DNA from: Leucophora obtusa
Lineage: Eukaryota > Arthropoda > Insecta > Diptera > Anthomyiidae
Assembly: GCA_949987735.1 (NCBI GenBank)
Contig: OX465297.1
Span: 97,114,815-97,178,814, forward strand
Length of the DNA: 64,000 nt
Reading direction: 5' to 3'
The translations under genes were made by a program, and so were the position numbers. Below, piece by piece: positions 10,941-22,384 of this stretch (the stretch's first letter is position 1; each line of letters starts with the position of its first letter). Below the pieces are notes generated by a model. That model made no database searches and was not told the DNA's origin. It saw only the letters and a list, made by a program, of their open reading frames with translations.

Positions 10941-11479
10941 TTTTATACCCTACACCACTATGTGGTCATGGTATTATAAGTTTGTGCTGATGTTTGTAAC
11001 ACCAAAAAATATTGATGATGAAATTTAGTACACCGAATTATGTCTGCCCAAGGACGAAGCCTATTGATTTTGGTGAACATCGGTCCATGTTTAGACCTAG
11101 TGCCCATATAAGGGTCCAACTAAAATTATATGGTTATACGCTGCAGGTCACAAATATTAAGATATTTTGATGAAATTTGGTACACCGACCTATGGCAGCC
11201 CAGGGACGAAGTCTATTGATTTTGGTTAACACCGGTTCATGTTTAGACCTAGTGCCCATATAAGGGTCCCCCCAAAATTGGCTTGGTTACAAACTGCAGG
11301 TCGCAAATATTAAGATATTTTAATGAAATTTGATTCGCTGACTCACATTATAGAAAATTTTGACACAAGTCCCATTTTAACCCATTCGAATTTCGGATCC
11401 AAACATTAGTTGGCTTTTAACCAGACTGGTGTAGGGTATTGTATAGTCGGCATGCCCGACTTTAACCTTTTTACTCGTT
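10941..11479 (-). mobile_element. mini-me/DINE-1-like Helitron copy B (internally deleted)
   Basis: Begins TTTTATACCCTACACCACTA and ends GTCGGCATGCCCGACTTTAA then CCTTTTTACTCGTT, the inverse of copies C and D. Two and a half internal units (CCCATATAAGGGTCC, GAACATCGGTCCATGTTTAG, CTGCAGGTC) are present. The GACR microsatellite segment present in other copies is missing. It lies head-to-head with copy A, 30 bp away. Confidence 0.8.
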
Positions 11480-13384
11480 ACGGATAAATTACTGTTTCCA
11501 TGGTAGTGAAGCATAAAAAGTCTTTCTTTGAATGAAAAGGAAACGTTTGAGTTAGAAGCTAACCAATTTTTACAAAATGTAAAATACTTAGAAAGAAGAT
11601 ATGGTTTTTGGAGAAAAATCAGTTTTTTTTAGCAAATTGCTGTTTTAAATATAAAACACTCGTTGTTATCAAGGACTAATTAAGCAGAGCTGCCATTCAT
11701 TTTAAAAATATCAAATTCAATTATTACTGATAAGTTTTATGCAGATTACTGCTGCCTTCGGGAAGTTTTTAAAGAATTGCCAAAAGACACATCCATTGAC
11801 AACATATGGGCCCATGTATTTAAAAAATGTAAAAAAGAATGTAAAAAATCTGTATAAATTAATATCATTTAAATTTTCAAGTCAAATTTTGCATTTTTTT
11901 TTTTGCTAATCTAACTGAATTTTAAATTGTCAGGAAAAATCAAGACTTTTTTTTTGAATGTCAAGAAAAATCAAGCTTTTTCCTCTGAATGTCAAGCTTT
12001 TTGCCAATTTCGATCTGGCATGCCTAGTTCCACCTAAATATTTAAGCGAAAGTCAAATTTAAAATGCTGTCTGCGTTCTTAAAAGTTCAAATTTTACTTC
12101 TTTACTGAGATCTCTTTGAGTGTAATTGTCGTCTTTATCTTGTTTTTATTTAAATCTATTTAATTAAAACATTTTTTACAATTTATTTTTTGATATTGTC
12201 TCCCCTTATTTCACTTTCTTTTTGGTTAAATGTATTTTCATTTTTTCATCCTTAATGTGTTTTCATTTTTTTCATATTGCATCTAATCCTAAAAGCTAAA
12301 CTGTTAAATAATGTTTTAGAAAATGTTTTTTATTTAAACAAATTTTCACTTACTCTCGGTATTTTGAATTTTATAGTTAAGCATATTATATGGTATATAA
12401 ATTTTTTTGCTATAAAATTTAAATATTTTTATTTAAATATTCATGAGTTTTAGTAGATGGTTTGTGAAACAAAAGTGAAACACAACACTAAAAAATCTCA
12501 TTCTTGCTTGTCATGGCATGTTATTGTGCTGATATGTGGTTTTTTATGTTGACGATAAATAGATTAAAAATGATGGACGTTATTTAAATGTTTTTGATGT
12601 ATAAATTTGATATATTAGAATAAAAAAAAACTGTTTTAATATATTTTAAATTTATAAACTATTAAGTGCATACATTTATTTATTTTAAAAAAATAATACA
12701 AAAGTAAAGCATGATTTTATTATGAATGGATACATGATTGTTAGTGTGTTGTGTTAGCTTAAAAAACGAAACAATAGAATTATTTAAAAAAATTGTGTTA
12801 TAATGAGTAAATGCTTTTCCAGTTTAATTAAAAATTTTTTTTTTTAAGCTTTTTTAATACGCATTAAAACTTTATTATAGATTATTTTTTTGTTTAAATA
12901 TTTTGTTTTAATCTTGTTTATTTTTAATAAAATTAAAGATTAGCAATAGCGGCTTACAGAAATTTAAAATAATAAATGATATTTATATCTAAGATGACTT
13001 ATCTTCTAAGGGCTGAGGATGCCTCATAGCAGCTATCATAAAATTACCCAAATATACGTCAAATGTACATTTTATAATCATAACCGAGGCAGTTCCAATA
13101 GAAAGCAAAATTCCCTTAATCTTTCAAAAAGGAATTTTTCATATGCAGTGTAGGGTTAGGAAGCGAAAAAGTGCATAAAATAAAATTTTGTAAAATTTAA
13201 AAAAATATTAGTTTAAAATGAAGTTTTAATTTTCATTCTTTGTTTACCTCATTATCAAGAACTCAAAGCTAGATTGAAGATTTAAATTTTATAGTAAGTA
13301 ATTATTTTAGTCTAAGGACACACAGTGTTCTATTAGGATACCTTTAAAAGATAGCGTCTTAACCTGAAAGCGAATAGGCTTAGG
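11480..13384. other. AT-rich DNA without recognised gene
   Basis: No open frame with recognisable content on either strand. Long A/T-rich stretches; a short duplication (GAATGTCAAGAAAAATCAAG/GAATGTCAAGC) near 11955-11995. Confidence 0.5.
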
Positions 13385-13386
13385 TA

Positions 13387-14667
13387 CAAGTTGGTTGAAA
13401 AGTTCCTGCGCTCACCAAGAGATGGCACTGCTAGCTCCAAACTTTTTTTTCTCAAGTTGTTATAACTGTCCTGAGAACACATGCAAAGTTGCAAGTCATT
13501 CTGTCAATTCATTCTTTGTTTACAAGCCATTTGAAGTTGACGTGTCATTGATTTTTTTTAATATGGAAAAAATTGATCGTGCAGTCATTAGATTCTTTGT
13601 TTTGAAGGGTTTAAAAGCAAAGAAAATTTATGAACAATTGTTAGAAGTGTATAAGGAGCCCTCACCATCAAAACGCACCGTTGAATTTTGGGCTGGTGAA
13701 TTTAAACGTAGTTGTACTAGCCTTGAAGACGATCCACGCCAAGGACAACCAAAAACTGCAACCACAGCAGAAATCATTGAGCAAGTACATAATATGGTTA
13801 GTGAAGATTCAATTTTGACTAAGCGTGAAATTTCTAATGCTATAGGCATCTCAGACGAACGAGTACTCCATATTTTACATGAAGAATTACGTATGAAAAA
13901 ACTGTTTGGGAAGTTAGTGCCGCACACATTAACAATTCAACAAAAACTGGATCGAAAACAAATTTCTCAGCGTAATTTGGAGCGTTTTAAGCAGAATAAA
14001 ACCGAATTCTTGCGTCGTTTTATAACTATGGATGAGACTTGGATCTACCACCATTATCCTAAATTGAAACAAGAACGTTTACACTGGACTGAAGGTGGTT
14101 GCTCAGCTTCATAGCAGGTGAAGTTACAACGATCAGCAAAGAAGGTTATGGCATCAGTTTTTTGGAATGGAAAAAGAATTTTGTTGATTGATTATCTTCA
14201 GAAAGGTAAAACAATCAACTCTGAATATTATTGCAGCCTTTTGGATCAGCTGGATGAAAAAATTCGTGAGAAAATACCTGGTTTAAAGAAAAAAATAATC
14301 ATTTTTCATCAAGACAATGCACCTGTTCACAAAAGTGTTTTGACGATGGCTAAATTCAAAGAATTAAAGTACGAATTGCTTGAACATCCACCGTATTCAC
14401 CAGATTTGGCTCCCAGTGACTACTATCTCTTCAGAAATCTCAAACAATTCCTTCGTGGAAAGCATTTTTCGTCGAATGAAGAGGCCATAGCAGACGGTTA
14501 TTTTGCAGAGCTTCCGGAAAACCATTATAAGGATGGGATAAAATTATTGGAAGATAATTGGAACAAGTGTATTGAGCTTCTAGGAGATTATATTGAATAA
14601 AAAAATATATTTCGTAACAAAAACATTATTCGTTCATTTCGAGCGCAGGAACTTTTCAACTAACCTC
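13387..14667 (+). mobile_element. mariner element (DD34D), nearly complete
   Basis: 1281 bp, flanked by TA (13385-13386 and 14668-14669). Inverted ends share GTTGGTTGAAAAGTTCCTGC (left) and GTTAGTTGAAAAGTTCCTGC (inverse right). Length, TIR type and encoded transposase match the mariner family. Only a single in-frame stop disables the gene, so this is a relatively recent insertion. Confidence 0.93.
13563..14600 (+). pseudogene. mariner transposase with one premature stop
   Basis: Encodes a cut-and-paste DDE transposase of the usual mariner length (345 residues if read through). Start ATG 13563 (MEKIDRAVIRFF); the upstream open codons are 5' UTR. Two N-terminal helix-turn-helix regions (about residues 1-110) bind the TIRs; LVPHTLT corresponds to the WVPHEL linker motif. 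Catalytic Asp157 (MDETW), Asp251 (HQDNAPVH) and Asp286 (SPDLAPSDY) give DD34D exactly. TAG at 14112-14114, about residue 184, interrupts the frame (…GCSAS stop QVKLQRS); no frameshift is needed, so a single nonsense mutation inactivates it. Confidence 0.92.
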
Positions 14668-14713
14668 TATATGAAATTTGGCAGAAAGAATATAATTAAA
14701 ATTGATAACAAAG

Positions 14714-15168
14714 TAGTGCTGGTAAATTCGGTTACTTTTCAATAGTCGATACTACTCGATATTTTTGATTTGGATACTCGATACTTTTAACGGTTTTTAA
14801 ATTTGAAATTTTTTAAAAATTTTTAGTAAAATTCTTTGAAAATGTTTATGGTAATTCAATATTTAAATTTATAAACATATTTTTAAACAATTCATCAACT
14901 ATTCATTGCGTTTTTCATAGTTTTTTAACATATAATTTTAAATATTTTACTTCTGATTTTTTTTCTTTTAGCAGAGTTGTAGTTTTGTGACAAATATTTA
15001 TGCAGAGCCACTTTTTTTGTGGTAAATATTTTAGCGGAGTCACAGTTTTATATATTTTGTCTGTCCAAAATGCAACTCTGAAAATATCGAGTAGTAGCTT
15101 TGAGTATCGAGTACCCAAAAAAAAAGACAAATACTCGATACCCACTACTCATATTTTTACCAGTACTA
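14714..15168. mobile_element. hAT-type MITE, 8-bp TSD TAACAAAG
   Basis: 455 bp. TIRs TAGTGCTGGTAAA and inverse TTTACCAGTACTA (one mismatch), flanked by exact duplications TAACAAAG (14706-14713 and 15169-15176). TAGTG satisfies the hAT end consensus YARNG. The interior has inverted TACTCGATA repeats near both ends and AT-rich sequence between. No coding capacity. Confidence 0.9.
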
Positions 15169-15205
15169 TAACAAAGCATATAACAATTAAACATTTTAAT
15201 TGTAA

Positions 15206-15830
15206 CACTATGCGACAGTCAAAATCGGGATGGGATGAAACCAACGGGAAATGTTATATCGGTCAAAAAAAAGTTATACGTGTCCCGGCGTTTCGCTGGG
15301 TCACGTCTAGCAATCGAGATATATCTTTTTTTTGACATAACTCGAGAACCACTAGTCCGATTTTGCTCAAAGAATTTTAAAAATATTAAAAATTACAATT
15401 CCTTTAATCTGTTCATATAACGTTTTTCTATATACTCAACAGTTTTGCCGGTAAAAATAAATGTTTGTTACCGCTACCATAAAAATCAAATAACTTTTGT
15501 TTACTACTTTTTTTTTAATATTTTAGGCAAAAAATATTTTTTTCTCCATACATTTATTTTTACCGGCAAAACTGTTGAGTATATAGAAAAACGTTATATG
15601 AACAGGTTAAAGGAATTGTAATTTTTTAAAATTGTTTGAGCAAAATCGGACTAGTGGTTCTCGAGTTATGTCAAAAAAAAGACCACCAAAGGTCAAATCG
15701 ATATATCTCGATTCCTAGAGGTGACCCAGCGAAACGCCGGGACACGTATAACTTCTTTTTTACTGATATAACTTTCCCCGGTAGTTTGAACCCTTCCCGA
15801 TCACTGACCCCTACCATTTGTCTCACAGTG
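15206..15830. mobile_element. Foldback MITE with CACT ends
   Basis: 625 bp. Arms of roughly 280 bp pair around a centre near 15520. They include CCCGGCGTTTCGCTGGGTCA (15285) and its inverse near 15720, and the inverted pair ATATACTCAACAGTTTTGCC (15431) and GGCAAAACTGTTGAGTATAT (15561). Ends CACTATG and CACAGTG, with TAA on both sides (15203-15205, 15831-15833). CACT ends with a 3-bp duplication fit a CACTA/CMC-type element. Open frames within it are shadows of the palindrome. Confidence 0.75.
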
Positions 15831-16689
15831 TAATCAATTGTAATAACCTCTTTTTCCGGCTGACGACATAGTCACAGCCGTATATTCTTCAACATTTTTT
15901 TTGTAATGTTTAAGAAAAAACAAGCATTTTTAATACAGAATTTCTACTACTACTACTACTACTAAATACTGCTACAAAAAAAAAATACTTTCGATTTTCT
16001 CGAGTTAGTCGATTAAGGAGAGAGGGTATCGACTATAGAAGAACATTTTATTTCGCTATTTTTTATATTTTATTTGGATAGAGCATACTCTCCCCTATAT
16101 GCTCTGAAAATTTACGTAAAAACTTCGGGGGAAACTTTCCACATGTTTTTTTTTTTTTTTGTAAAATATGATTTGGTCTCAAGTAATATTCTAAACGTAA
16201 AATTTGTGTATACAATTTTTTTTTTTTTAGTTTTAGTTAATTTTGTTTCAATTATTTTATTTTTTATAGTAAAGTGTTGTTTTCTCAAACGCGTCGTATA
16301 GACCAAATACAATTAATATTGTCATTAATATGTATTTTTATTAATTCTAATTTAGTAGGTTTGAGGTTATTTTATTTTTATTTAATTATTTTATTTGCTA
16401 TATTCAGGCACCAGAAAACGTTTTTTTTTTTTGTTTTTATCAAAAATAAATATCACTAAAGTTCAAAATGTTTTTATTTCTCAATCGAAAACAAAAAATT
16501 TCAAATGTACTTTAAAACAAAAATATCCCTCAAGTTGAAATTCCAAAAATATCTTTAGGTATAAATATCAAAGATAAAAAAATTGATAAAAAAATAAAAC
16601 TTTTTAAAACGTTTTAAAAAACGTTTTATTTTGTTTTTCATCTTTGTACTAAGTACAAAAATATGAATAGAATTTTAAAATTTTTGTTT
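15831..16689. other. AT-rich DNA with (CTA)n microsatellite and AACGTTTT repeats
   Basis: (CTA)7 at about 15943-15963. TTTAGTAGGTTTGAGGTTA at 16351 is the dispersed word also seen at 675 and 44617. From 16404 (CAGGCACC) to about 16640 (AACGTTTTATTTTGTTTTTC) the sequence resembles 28420-28694 in inverse and may be a decayed MITE. Confidence 0.4.
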
Positions 16690-16840
16690 TATTTTTATGG
16701 TGAGAGTCTGCATTTGACTGCGATCGCGAACGCATGTACAAAAAGTTCTTTAGTGGAAAGTGTAATTAATCAAAAATAATCTAATTGTCTTGTAACAAGA
16801 ACAATATTTAAAATAAAAATAATTTACATTGCTAATCATC

Positions 16841-18148
16841 ATGGATGATGGCAATGAAAGTGAAGAGAGCGATGTAAGCTGGCAGGTAGTTTCCTCGGCT
16901 AGATTACAAAAACGTCATTTAAATGAATCGCCAAAAATTTATAAATACAAAAAACCAAATAGCAACAACTCAAATACTTTTAATAATTCATGTAAAAACT
17001 ATACTAGTACATTAACAAACATCGACAACAATGCTAGTACATCGAAAAACAATAACAACGATGTTAGTACTTCTAAGCAAGCAAACAAAACTACAACAAC
17101 TCCCACAATTGATTATCAAGTAAGTCAAAACCAGTTTTCGATTCTAAGCAACGATGAAGATGTTGATGATAATGATGTTGATGAGGAATGTGATGCAGAT
17201 AATGATCAAACAACAGAAAATAATTTACCAAAACCTCCTCCAATAATTATACCAAATGTTGCTAATATTAGCGCTATGATTAAAAGCTTCTCTAATGTAA
17301 TTTGTCCCACTGAATTTAATTACAAAACTTTAAAAGATGGTCAGATTAGAGTAATGGTAAAAAATATTCAAACTTATAGAATGTTAGTAACGTACTTAAA
17401 TGATAAAAAAATAAATTTTCATACCTATCAAATGAAACAAGAAAGATCATATAGAGTAGTTATAAAGAATTTACACTATACAACACCAACTCAAGACATT
17501 AAAGTAGCTATTGAAAATTACGGTCATCAAGTCAGAACTGTCACTAATATTCGTAGTAGAATCACGAGAGCTCCCCTTCCAATGTTTTATATTGATCTTG
17601 AACCTAGTACAAATAATAAAAATATATACAACATTAAACATATCAATAATGCAATTGTCACTATTGTTCCTCCAAAAAAAACGAATGACCTTGTTCAGTG
17701 CCACCGCTGCCAGGAGTTTGGCCACACAAAAACTTATTGCAAAAAACAAGTAAAGTGTGTTAAATGTGGATTAGGTCACCTTACTATCGAATGTAAAAAA
17801 ACGAATGATACTCCAGCTCGATGTGTAAATTGTTTGGAAAATCATCCAGCCAATTATAAAGGATGTGAAGTCTACAGGCAAGCCCTAAGGAAAAAATTAC
17901 ACAATAGCAACATTGTTAATAGATCTAGGAATGTACGTTATGTACAAAATAACTATGATTTTATACCAAACAACACTTTTAATCAAGAAAATAATCAATT
18001 CTCATATGCTGATGCACTTAGAAATACACAACAAAATACAACAGAAAATCCTTTTGAAAAAATTGAGATACTACTGCAAAACCAAATTGAGCTAACAAAT
18101 AAACTGTTAACCATGATGTCAGCTTTAATATCAAAACTATGCAACTGA
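16841..18148 (+). CDS. LINE-B ORF1 (Gag-like RNA-binding protein)
   Basis: 435 residues from ATG 16841 (MDDGNESEESDVSW). The N-terminal third is acidic and Asn/Ser/Thr-rich, probably disordered. Residues about 140-285 hold an RRM-like region (GQIRVMVKNIQTYRMLV, YRVVIKNLHYTTP). Three zinc-knuckle-like Cys/His clusters follow: CHRCQEFGHTKTYC (about 287), CVKCGLGHLTIEC (about 306) and CVNCLENHPANYKGC (about 328). This order is typical of jockey-clade ORF1, which coats LINE RNA and helps nuclear targeting. No stops or frameshifts. Confidence 0.9.
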   Translation: MDDGNESEESDVSWQVVSSARLQKRHLNESPKIYKYKKPNSNNSNTFNNSCKNYTSTLTNIDNNASTSKNNNNDVSTSKQANKTTTTPTIDYQVSQNQFSILSNDEDVDDNDVDEECDADNDQTTENNLPKPPPIIIPNVANISAMIKSFSNVICPTEFNYKTLKDGQIRVMVKNIQTYRMLVTYLNDKKINFHTYQMKQERSYRVVIKNLHYTTPTQDIKVAIENYGHQVRTVTNIRSRITRAPLPMFYIDLEPSTNNKNIYNIKHINNAIVTIVPPKKTNDLVQCHRCQEFGHTKTYCKKQVKCVKCGLGHLTIECKKTNDTPARCVNCLENHPANYKGCEVYRQALRKKLHNSNIVNRSRNVRYVQNNYDFIPNNTFNQENNQFSYADALRNTQQNTTENPFEKIEILLQNQIELTNKLLTMMSALISKLCN

Positions 18149-20832
18149 ATCTTCGTATTGCAATATGGAATGCCAATGGGCTTTCTAACCATACTCAAGA
18201 AATTGAAATATTCCTTAAAACAAATTTCATCGATATACTCCTAGTTTCAGAGACACATTTTACAAGTAGAACCTTTTTTAAAATTAGAGGTTTTGATTTA
18301 ATTATAGCCAACCAACCCCATGATAATGCACACGCAGGATCTGCAATTCTAATAAAATCGTCTATTAAATATAAAGTCTCAGATATTATAAGTCAACCTT
18401 TTCTTCAAGCTGTCTGCATCAAAGTCAAAAGTGACTTAAGTGATGTGACTATTTGTGCCATTTATTTTCCACCCCGCTATAGTGTAACTTCTCAAAACTT
18501 CTACGACTTTTTTAACAGTTTGGGGCCAAGATTTATAGTAGGAGGCGATTTTAACGCCAAACATCCTTGGTGGGGCTCGAGAGTACGTAATCCCAAAGGT
18601 ATTGAGCTGCATAATTGTGTTGTCAATAATAACTATTCTGTCTTATCAACCGGAAGTCCAACGTACTGGCCAACAGACCCAAGAAAGTTACCGGATCTAA
18701 TGGATTTTGTAGTGTATTCTGGTATTTCTAGACAATTTCTTCACATATCTAATGAATTTTGTGATGCACTTAGTTCAGACCACTCTCCAATTCTGCTAAA
18801 CTTTAATACATTCCTTCATTCAAACTCTAAAAAATACCAAATAGTTAACCGAAAGACAGACTTTAATTCTTTTAGAATTTGGATCGAAAGAAATGTTAAC
18901 CTTAATGTCAGTATTAAATCGTCAACAGAATTGGATGATGTCGTTGAAGGGTTCAATAACTTAATCCATGAAGCTGGATTCATATCAACTCCAAAGGAAA
19001 ACATTTTTGACAGTCAAGATAAAATTGTTATCACCGCTGAAGTTAGAGAAATGATTCAAAAGAAAAGAAGATTAAGAAAAGTGTGGCAAACCAGTAGAAA
19101 TCCAAATGATAAACAGCGGTTTAATAAAGCAGCTAAAGATCTAAAAAAGCGTCTTTTTGATTTGAAAAACGAACATCTTTGTTACTTTCTTAGAAATCTT
19201 GGTGTATCCAAAAATGATGAATTCAGTCTATGGAAAGCAACTAAGTATATTAAACGTCCATCGAAAAGAAATGCTCCCATAAAGAACCTTAATGGAGTGT
19301 GGTGTAAAACAGACAAGAATAAAGCTGAAGCATTTGCTTTACATCTTCAAAACACATTTCAACCACATACAATAAGCAACAGCAGTCAAGTTGATGAAAT
19401 AATAAACTTTTTGGATAGTCCATGTCCTATGGATTTGCCTATAAAGCACATATCGCCTCATGAAGTTCAAGAAGAAGTAAATAAATTAAATTGTAATAAA
19501 ACTCCAGGATACGACTGTATCAATGGAGTTGTGGTGAAAAATCTTCCTAAAAAGGGGATAATATTTTTAACGTTGATTTTTAACTCCATACTGAGACTGA
19601 ATCATTTCCCATCTAAATGGAAGTGCGCAGAAATAATAATGGTAGCAAAACCCAATAAGCCGGAGAATGTTGTTACATCTTACAGACCGATTAGTTTGTT
19701 GGTCACATTCTCCAAAATATTTGAAAGAATATTTATGAGAAGATTGTCGCCAATCTTGGGGAAATTCAACATCATACCTGAATACCAATTTGGTTTCAGG
19801 GAAAATCATGGTACTCCTGAGCAATGCCATCGTATTGTAAACTTTATAAGAGATACATTGGAAAAGAAAAAATATTGTTCTGGTGTCTTCTTAGATGTAC
19901 AACAAGCGTTTGATAAAGTCTGGCATAGCGGATTACTCTTTAAGCTTAAAAAACTGCTTCCAACACCATACTATTTGCTACTTAAGTCATATTTAAGTGA
20001 TCGTCATTTCTACGTTAAAGTAAACAACGAAACATCACAAATATATAATATAATGGCAGGCGTTCCTCAAGGCAGCGTTTTGGGACCAACACTCTATACT
20101 ATATTTACATCAGATATGCCTATCAATGACAATGTTTTAGTTGCAACTTATGAAGATGATACAGCACTATTAGCTTCTAGCACATGCCCAATTGAAGCCT
20201 CAAATCTTGTCCAAAGAGCACTTAATCAAATTGAAATATGGTTGAACAAATGGAATATAAAAGTCAACACTGAAAAATCTGTTCATGTAGTATTCACATT
20301 ACGTAAAGGTGTCTGTCCAAGTTTGTTTATCAACAATAGTGAAATTCCCCAAAAAGACAGTGTGAAATATCTAGGACTTCATATTGATAAAAGATTAACA
20401 TGGAAGACTCACATTAAAGCTAAAAAGGAGCACTTAAAAATGAAAACAAAACGACTCTATTGGCTGTTAGGCCCGAAGTCCCAAGTTAATATTGAATCTA
20501 AAATAATAATATATAAAACTATACTTAAGCCAGTGTGGACGTATGGGATTCAACTATGGGGTACTGCCAGCCATTCGAATATTGAGATATTACAACGATA
20601 TCAAAATAAAACATTAAGATCAATAATTAAAGCTCCATGGTTTGTTTCTAATAAAACTATACATAATGATTTATTTATTCCAAAGGTTAAAGATGAAATC
20701 AACAGATTCAGCACAAATTATCTCGAAAGATTAAGTAATCATTGCAACCCATTGGCCATTTCCCTACTTGATGATACTGAAGAAGTTAAAAGACTGAAAC
20801 GGCATCATATTCTCGATTTACCATTTCGTTAA
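18139..20832 (+). CDS. LINE-B ORF2 (endonuclease and reverse transcriptase)
   Basis: 897 residues, close to the usual length for jockey ORF2, with start ATG 18139 overlapping the end of ORF1 (ATG…TGA overlap of ten bases), suggesting termination-reinitiation. Endonuclease: IAIWNANGL, VSETHF, GGDFNAKHPWW (about 135), SSDHSPILL (about 213). RT: TPGYDCINGVV, SYRPISLLVTFSKIFER, QFGFRENHGT, GVFLDVQQAFDKVWH, AGVPQGSVLGPTLY (about 640), TYEDDTALLA (about 671), KYLGLHIDKRLTWKTHI. The active-site box reads YEDD rather than the usual F/YADD, a GCA to GAA change in the codon before the catalytic Asp pair. Confidence 0.92.
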   Translation: MQLNLRIAIWNANGLSNHTQEIEIFLKTNFIDILLVSETHFTSRTFFKIRGFDLIIANQPHDNAHAGSAILIKSSIKYKVSDIISQPFLQAVCIKVKSDLSDVTICAIYFPPRYSVTSQNFYDFFNSLGPRFIVGGDFNAKHPWWGSRVRNPKGIELHNCVVNNNYSVLSTGSPTYWPTDPRKLPDLMDFVVYSGISRQFLHISNEFCDALSSDHSPILLNFNTFLHSNSKKYQIVNRKTDFNSFRIWIERNVNLNVSIKSSTELDDVVEGFNNLIHEAGFISTPKENIFDSQDKIVITAEVREMIQKKRRLRKVWQTSRNPNDKQRFNKAAKDLKKRLFDLKNEHLCYFLRNLGVSKNDEFSLWKATKYIKRPSKRNAPIKNLNGVWCKTDKNKAEAFALHLQNTFQPHTISNSSQVDEIINFLDSPCPMDLPIKHISPHEVQEEVNKLNCNKTPGYDCINGVVVKNLPKKGIIFLTLIFNSILRLNHFPSKWKCAEIIMVAKPNKPENVVTSYRPISLLVTFSKIFERIFMRRLSPILGKFNIIPEYQFGFRENHGTPEQCHRIVNFIRDTLEKKKYCSGVFLDVQQAFDKVWHSGLLFKLKKLLPTPYYLLLKSYLSDRHFYVKVNNETSQIYNIMAGVPQGSVLGPTLYTIFTSDMPINDNVLVATYEDDTALLASSTCPIEASNLVQRALNQIEIWLNKWNIKVNTEKSVHVVFTLRKGVCPSLFINNSEIPQKDSVKYLGLHIDKRLTWKTHIKAKKEHLKMKTKRLYWLLGPKSQVNIESKIIIYKTILKPVWTYGIQLWGTASHSNIEILQRYQNKTLRSIIKAPWFVSNKTIHNDLFIPKVKDEINRFSTNYLERLSNHCNPLAISLLDDTEEVKRLKRHHILDLPFR

Positions 20833-21199
20833 TTAATTCATTATTTCTAAAATGTAATCTCACACTAATGTAACCATTCATTTATCTTTCTGTAAATACT
20901 CATTCATTTTAATCGTAATAGAAACATATTTAATTCATTTGTAAATAATTGTATAAAAACTAGAAACTTAGTTTGTTAAATGTTGTTGTACTTGCTGTAG
21001 TCCAACAACCAATGTAAATATTATTATATCAAAGATACTATTCTGGTTTTTGGTTTCAAATCTGTAGAAAATCATATAATACCCTGGAGTGAACTGTTGA
21101 GCGGTATATACATACAAACATATATTGCAAATATTTTTTTTTTTGCTAAAATGTTTGCCAATTGACCAGCATTTTGCACTAATATTATTCATTTTCGGA

Positions 21200-21904
21200 A
21201 TGAAATCGCTGTATAAGTTTTCTAATTAAATTTTTGCACCATGAAACCTTTTTCGCATTCCGCCATTAATTCGCAATTTTTTAAGTGCAGATTTTTAAAA
21301 TTTATAACCTAGGGACCATAATACCCATATCTCATACCAAAGTTTGGTAATTAGTTTGCAAAATAAAAATTGGCAAAAAAAATTTGCAAAAAAAAAAAAT
21401 TTTTCCATAAATGTATTCTTTTGCAGAATATAAATTGCTGATTATGTTTCTTAACTATTTTTTTGTATCATAAAGGCTTTTTTCGCATTCCGCCAATATT
21501 TTGAAATTTTTTGAGTGCGGTTTTTTCAAATTTTTAACCTTATGACAATAATTCCCATATCTGATGCCGAAGTTTGGTGGTTAGTATGCAAAAAGTTTCG
21601 CGAAAAAAAATTTAGCAAAAAGGAAGATTTTTCCATCAACATATTCATTTGAAGAATGTAAATCGCTGACTGAGTTTTTTAATTCATTTTTTGTACCATA
21701 AAGCTTTTTTTCGCGTTCCGCCATTATTTTGCAAATTTTTAAGCGCGGTTTTTTTTTAATTCACAACCTAGGGACAATAATACCTATATCCTATACCAAA
21801 ATTATCTGGTTAGATTGCAAAAACAAAAAAAAAATTGGGAAAAAAAATTTTACAAAAAGGAATGGTTTTGCATCAATATACATATGTATATGTATGTAAC
21901 ATAT
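21200..21904 (+). repeat. Tandem repeat array (unit about 228 bp), left part
   Basis: Three units begin near 21200, 21424 and 21652. Each contains a GAATGTAAATCGCTGA-type start, CATAAAGCTTTTTTTCGC, TTCCGCCATTA, TTTTTAAGTGCGG, ATAATACCCATAT and a Trp/Phe-less A-rich tail. The array is interrupted at 21905 by a DNA transposon and continues at 25237 and 28016. There is no coding content. Confidence 0.8.
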
Positions 21905-22384
21905 GGGCTAATCCTGCGTTGCGGACGTTACGTTCGTACGCATATTTTTGATTACTGTTGGCGCTCTGAGCGTTATATTTTAAAGTAACCTACGGTGGTA
22001 CGTTGGTCTATGAGAGTACTTTCAAATGGCAGTTACAAATATTTTCTGAGTTTTATCAGTTACGATATAATTGTACTTTAATTGCCGTTGCGGACGTTAC
22101 ACAATACAGAAGTCGTTGTGGAGCTCAAGGCACATTTTCATAAATTTTAGCGAATTTTACAGTATAAACAAAAAATTCCAAATACATTAAAGAAAGAGGA
22201 ATGTTAAAGCATATCAAACCCACTTTCGAGGCACAAAAATAATTGTTAGTTTATTCACAATTTTGTCTTACATTTGTTGCGGACGTTACGTTGCGGACAT
22301 TACATTTTTGACTACCGTCCTACTCATATAAATAAAAAATATTTTTGTGTTTATTTTCAAGAAATATAAATTTTATTTTTCTTT

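Larger units (their letters stand above)
16690..21000 (+). mobile_element. LINE-B: jockey-like non-LTR retrotransposon, both ORFs intact
   Basis: The 5' region (about 16690-16840) has a GC-richer start (TGACTGCGATCGCGAACGCA) of the kind used as an internal promoter in jockey elements. ORF1 (16841-18148) overlaps ORF2 (18139-20832) by ten bases. The 3' UTR runs to about 21000; no poly(A) tail is obvious, so the 3' border is uncertain. With both frames fully open this is the best-preserved retrotransposon here. One odd residue affects the RT active-site box. Confidence 0.85.

Noticed and set aside
15000..15833. Plus-strand open frames (111 and 65 codons)
   Set aside because: They run across a hAT MITE end and the arms of a foldback element; sequences are palindrome products.
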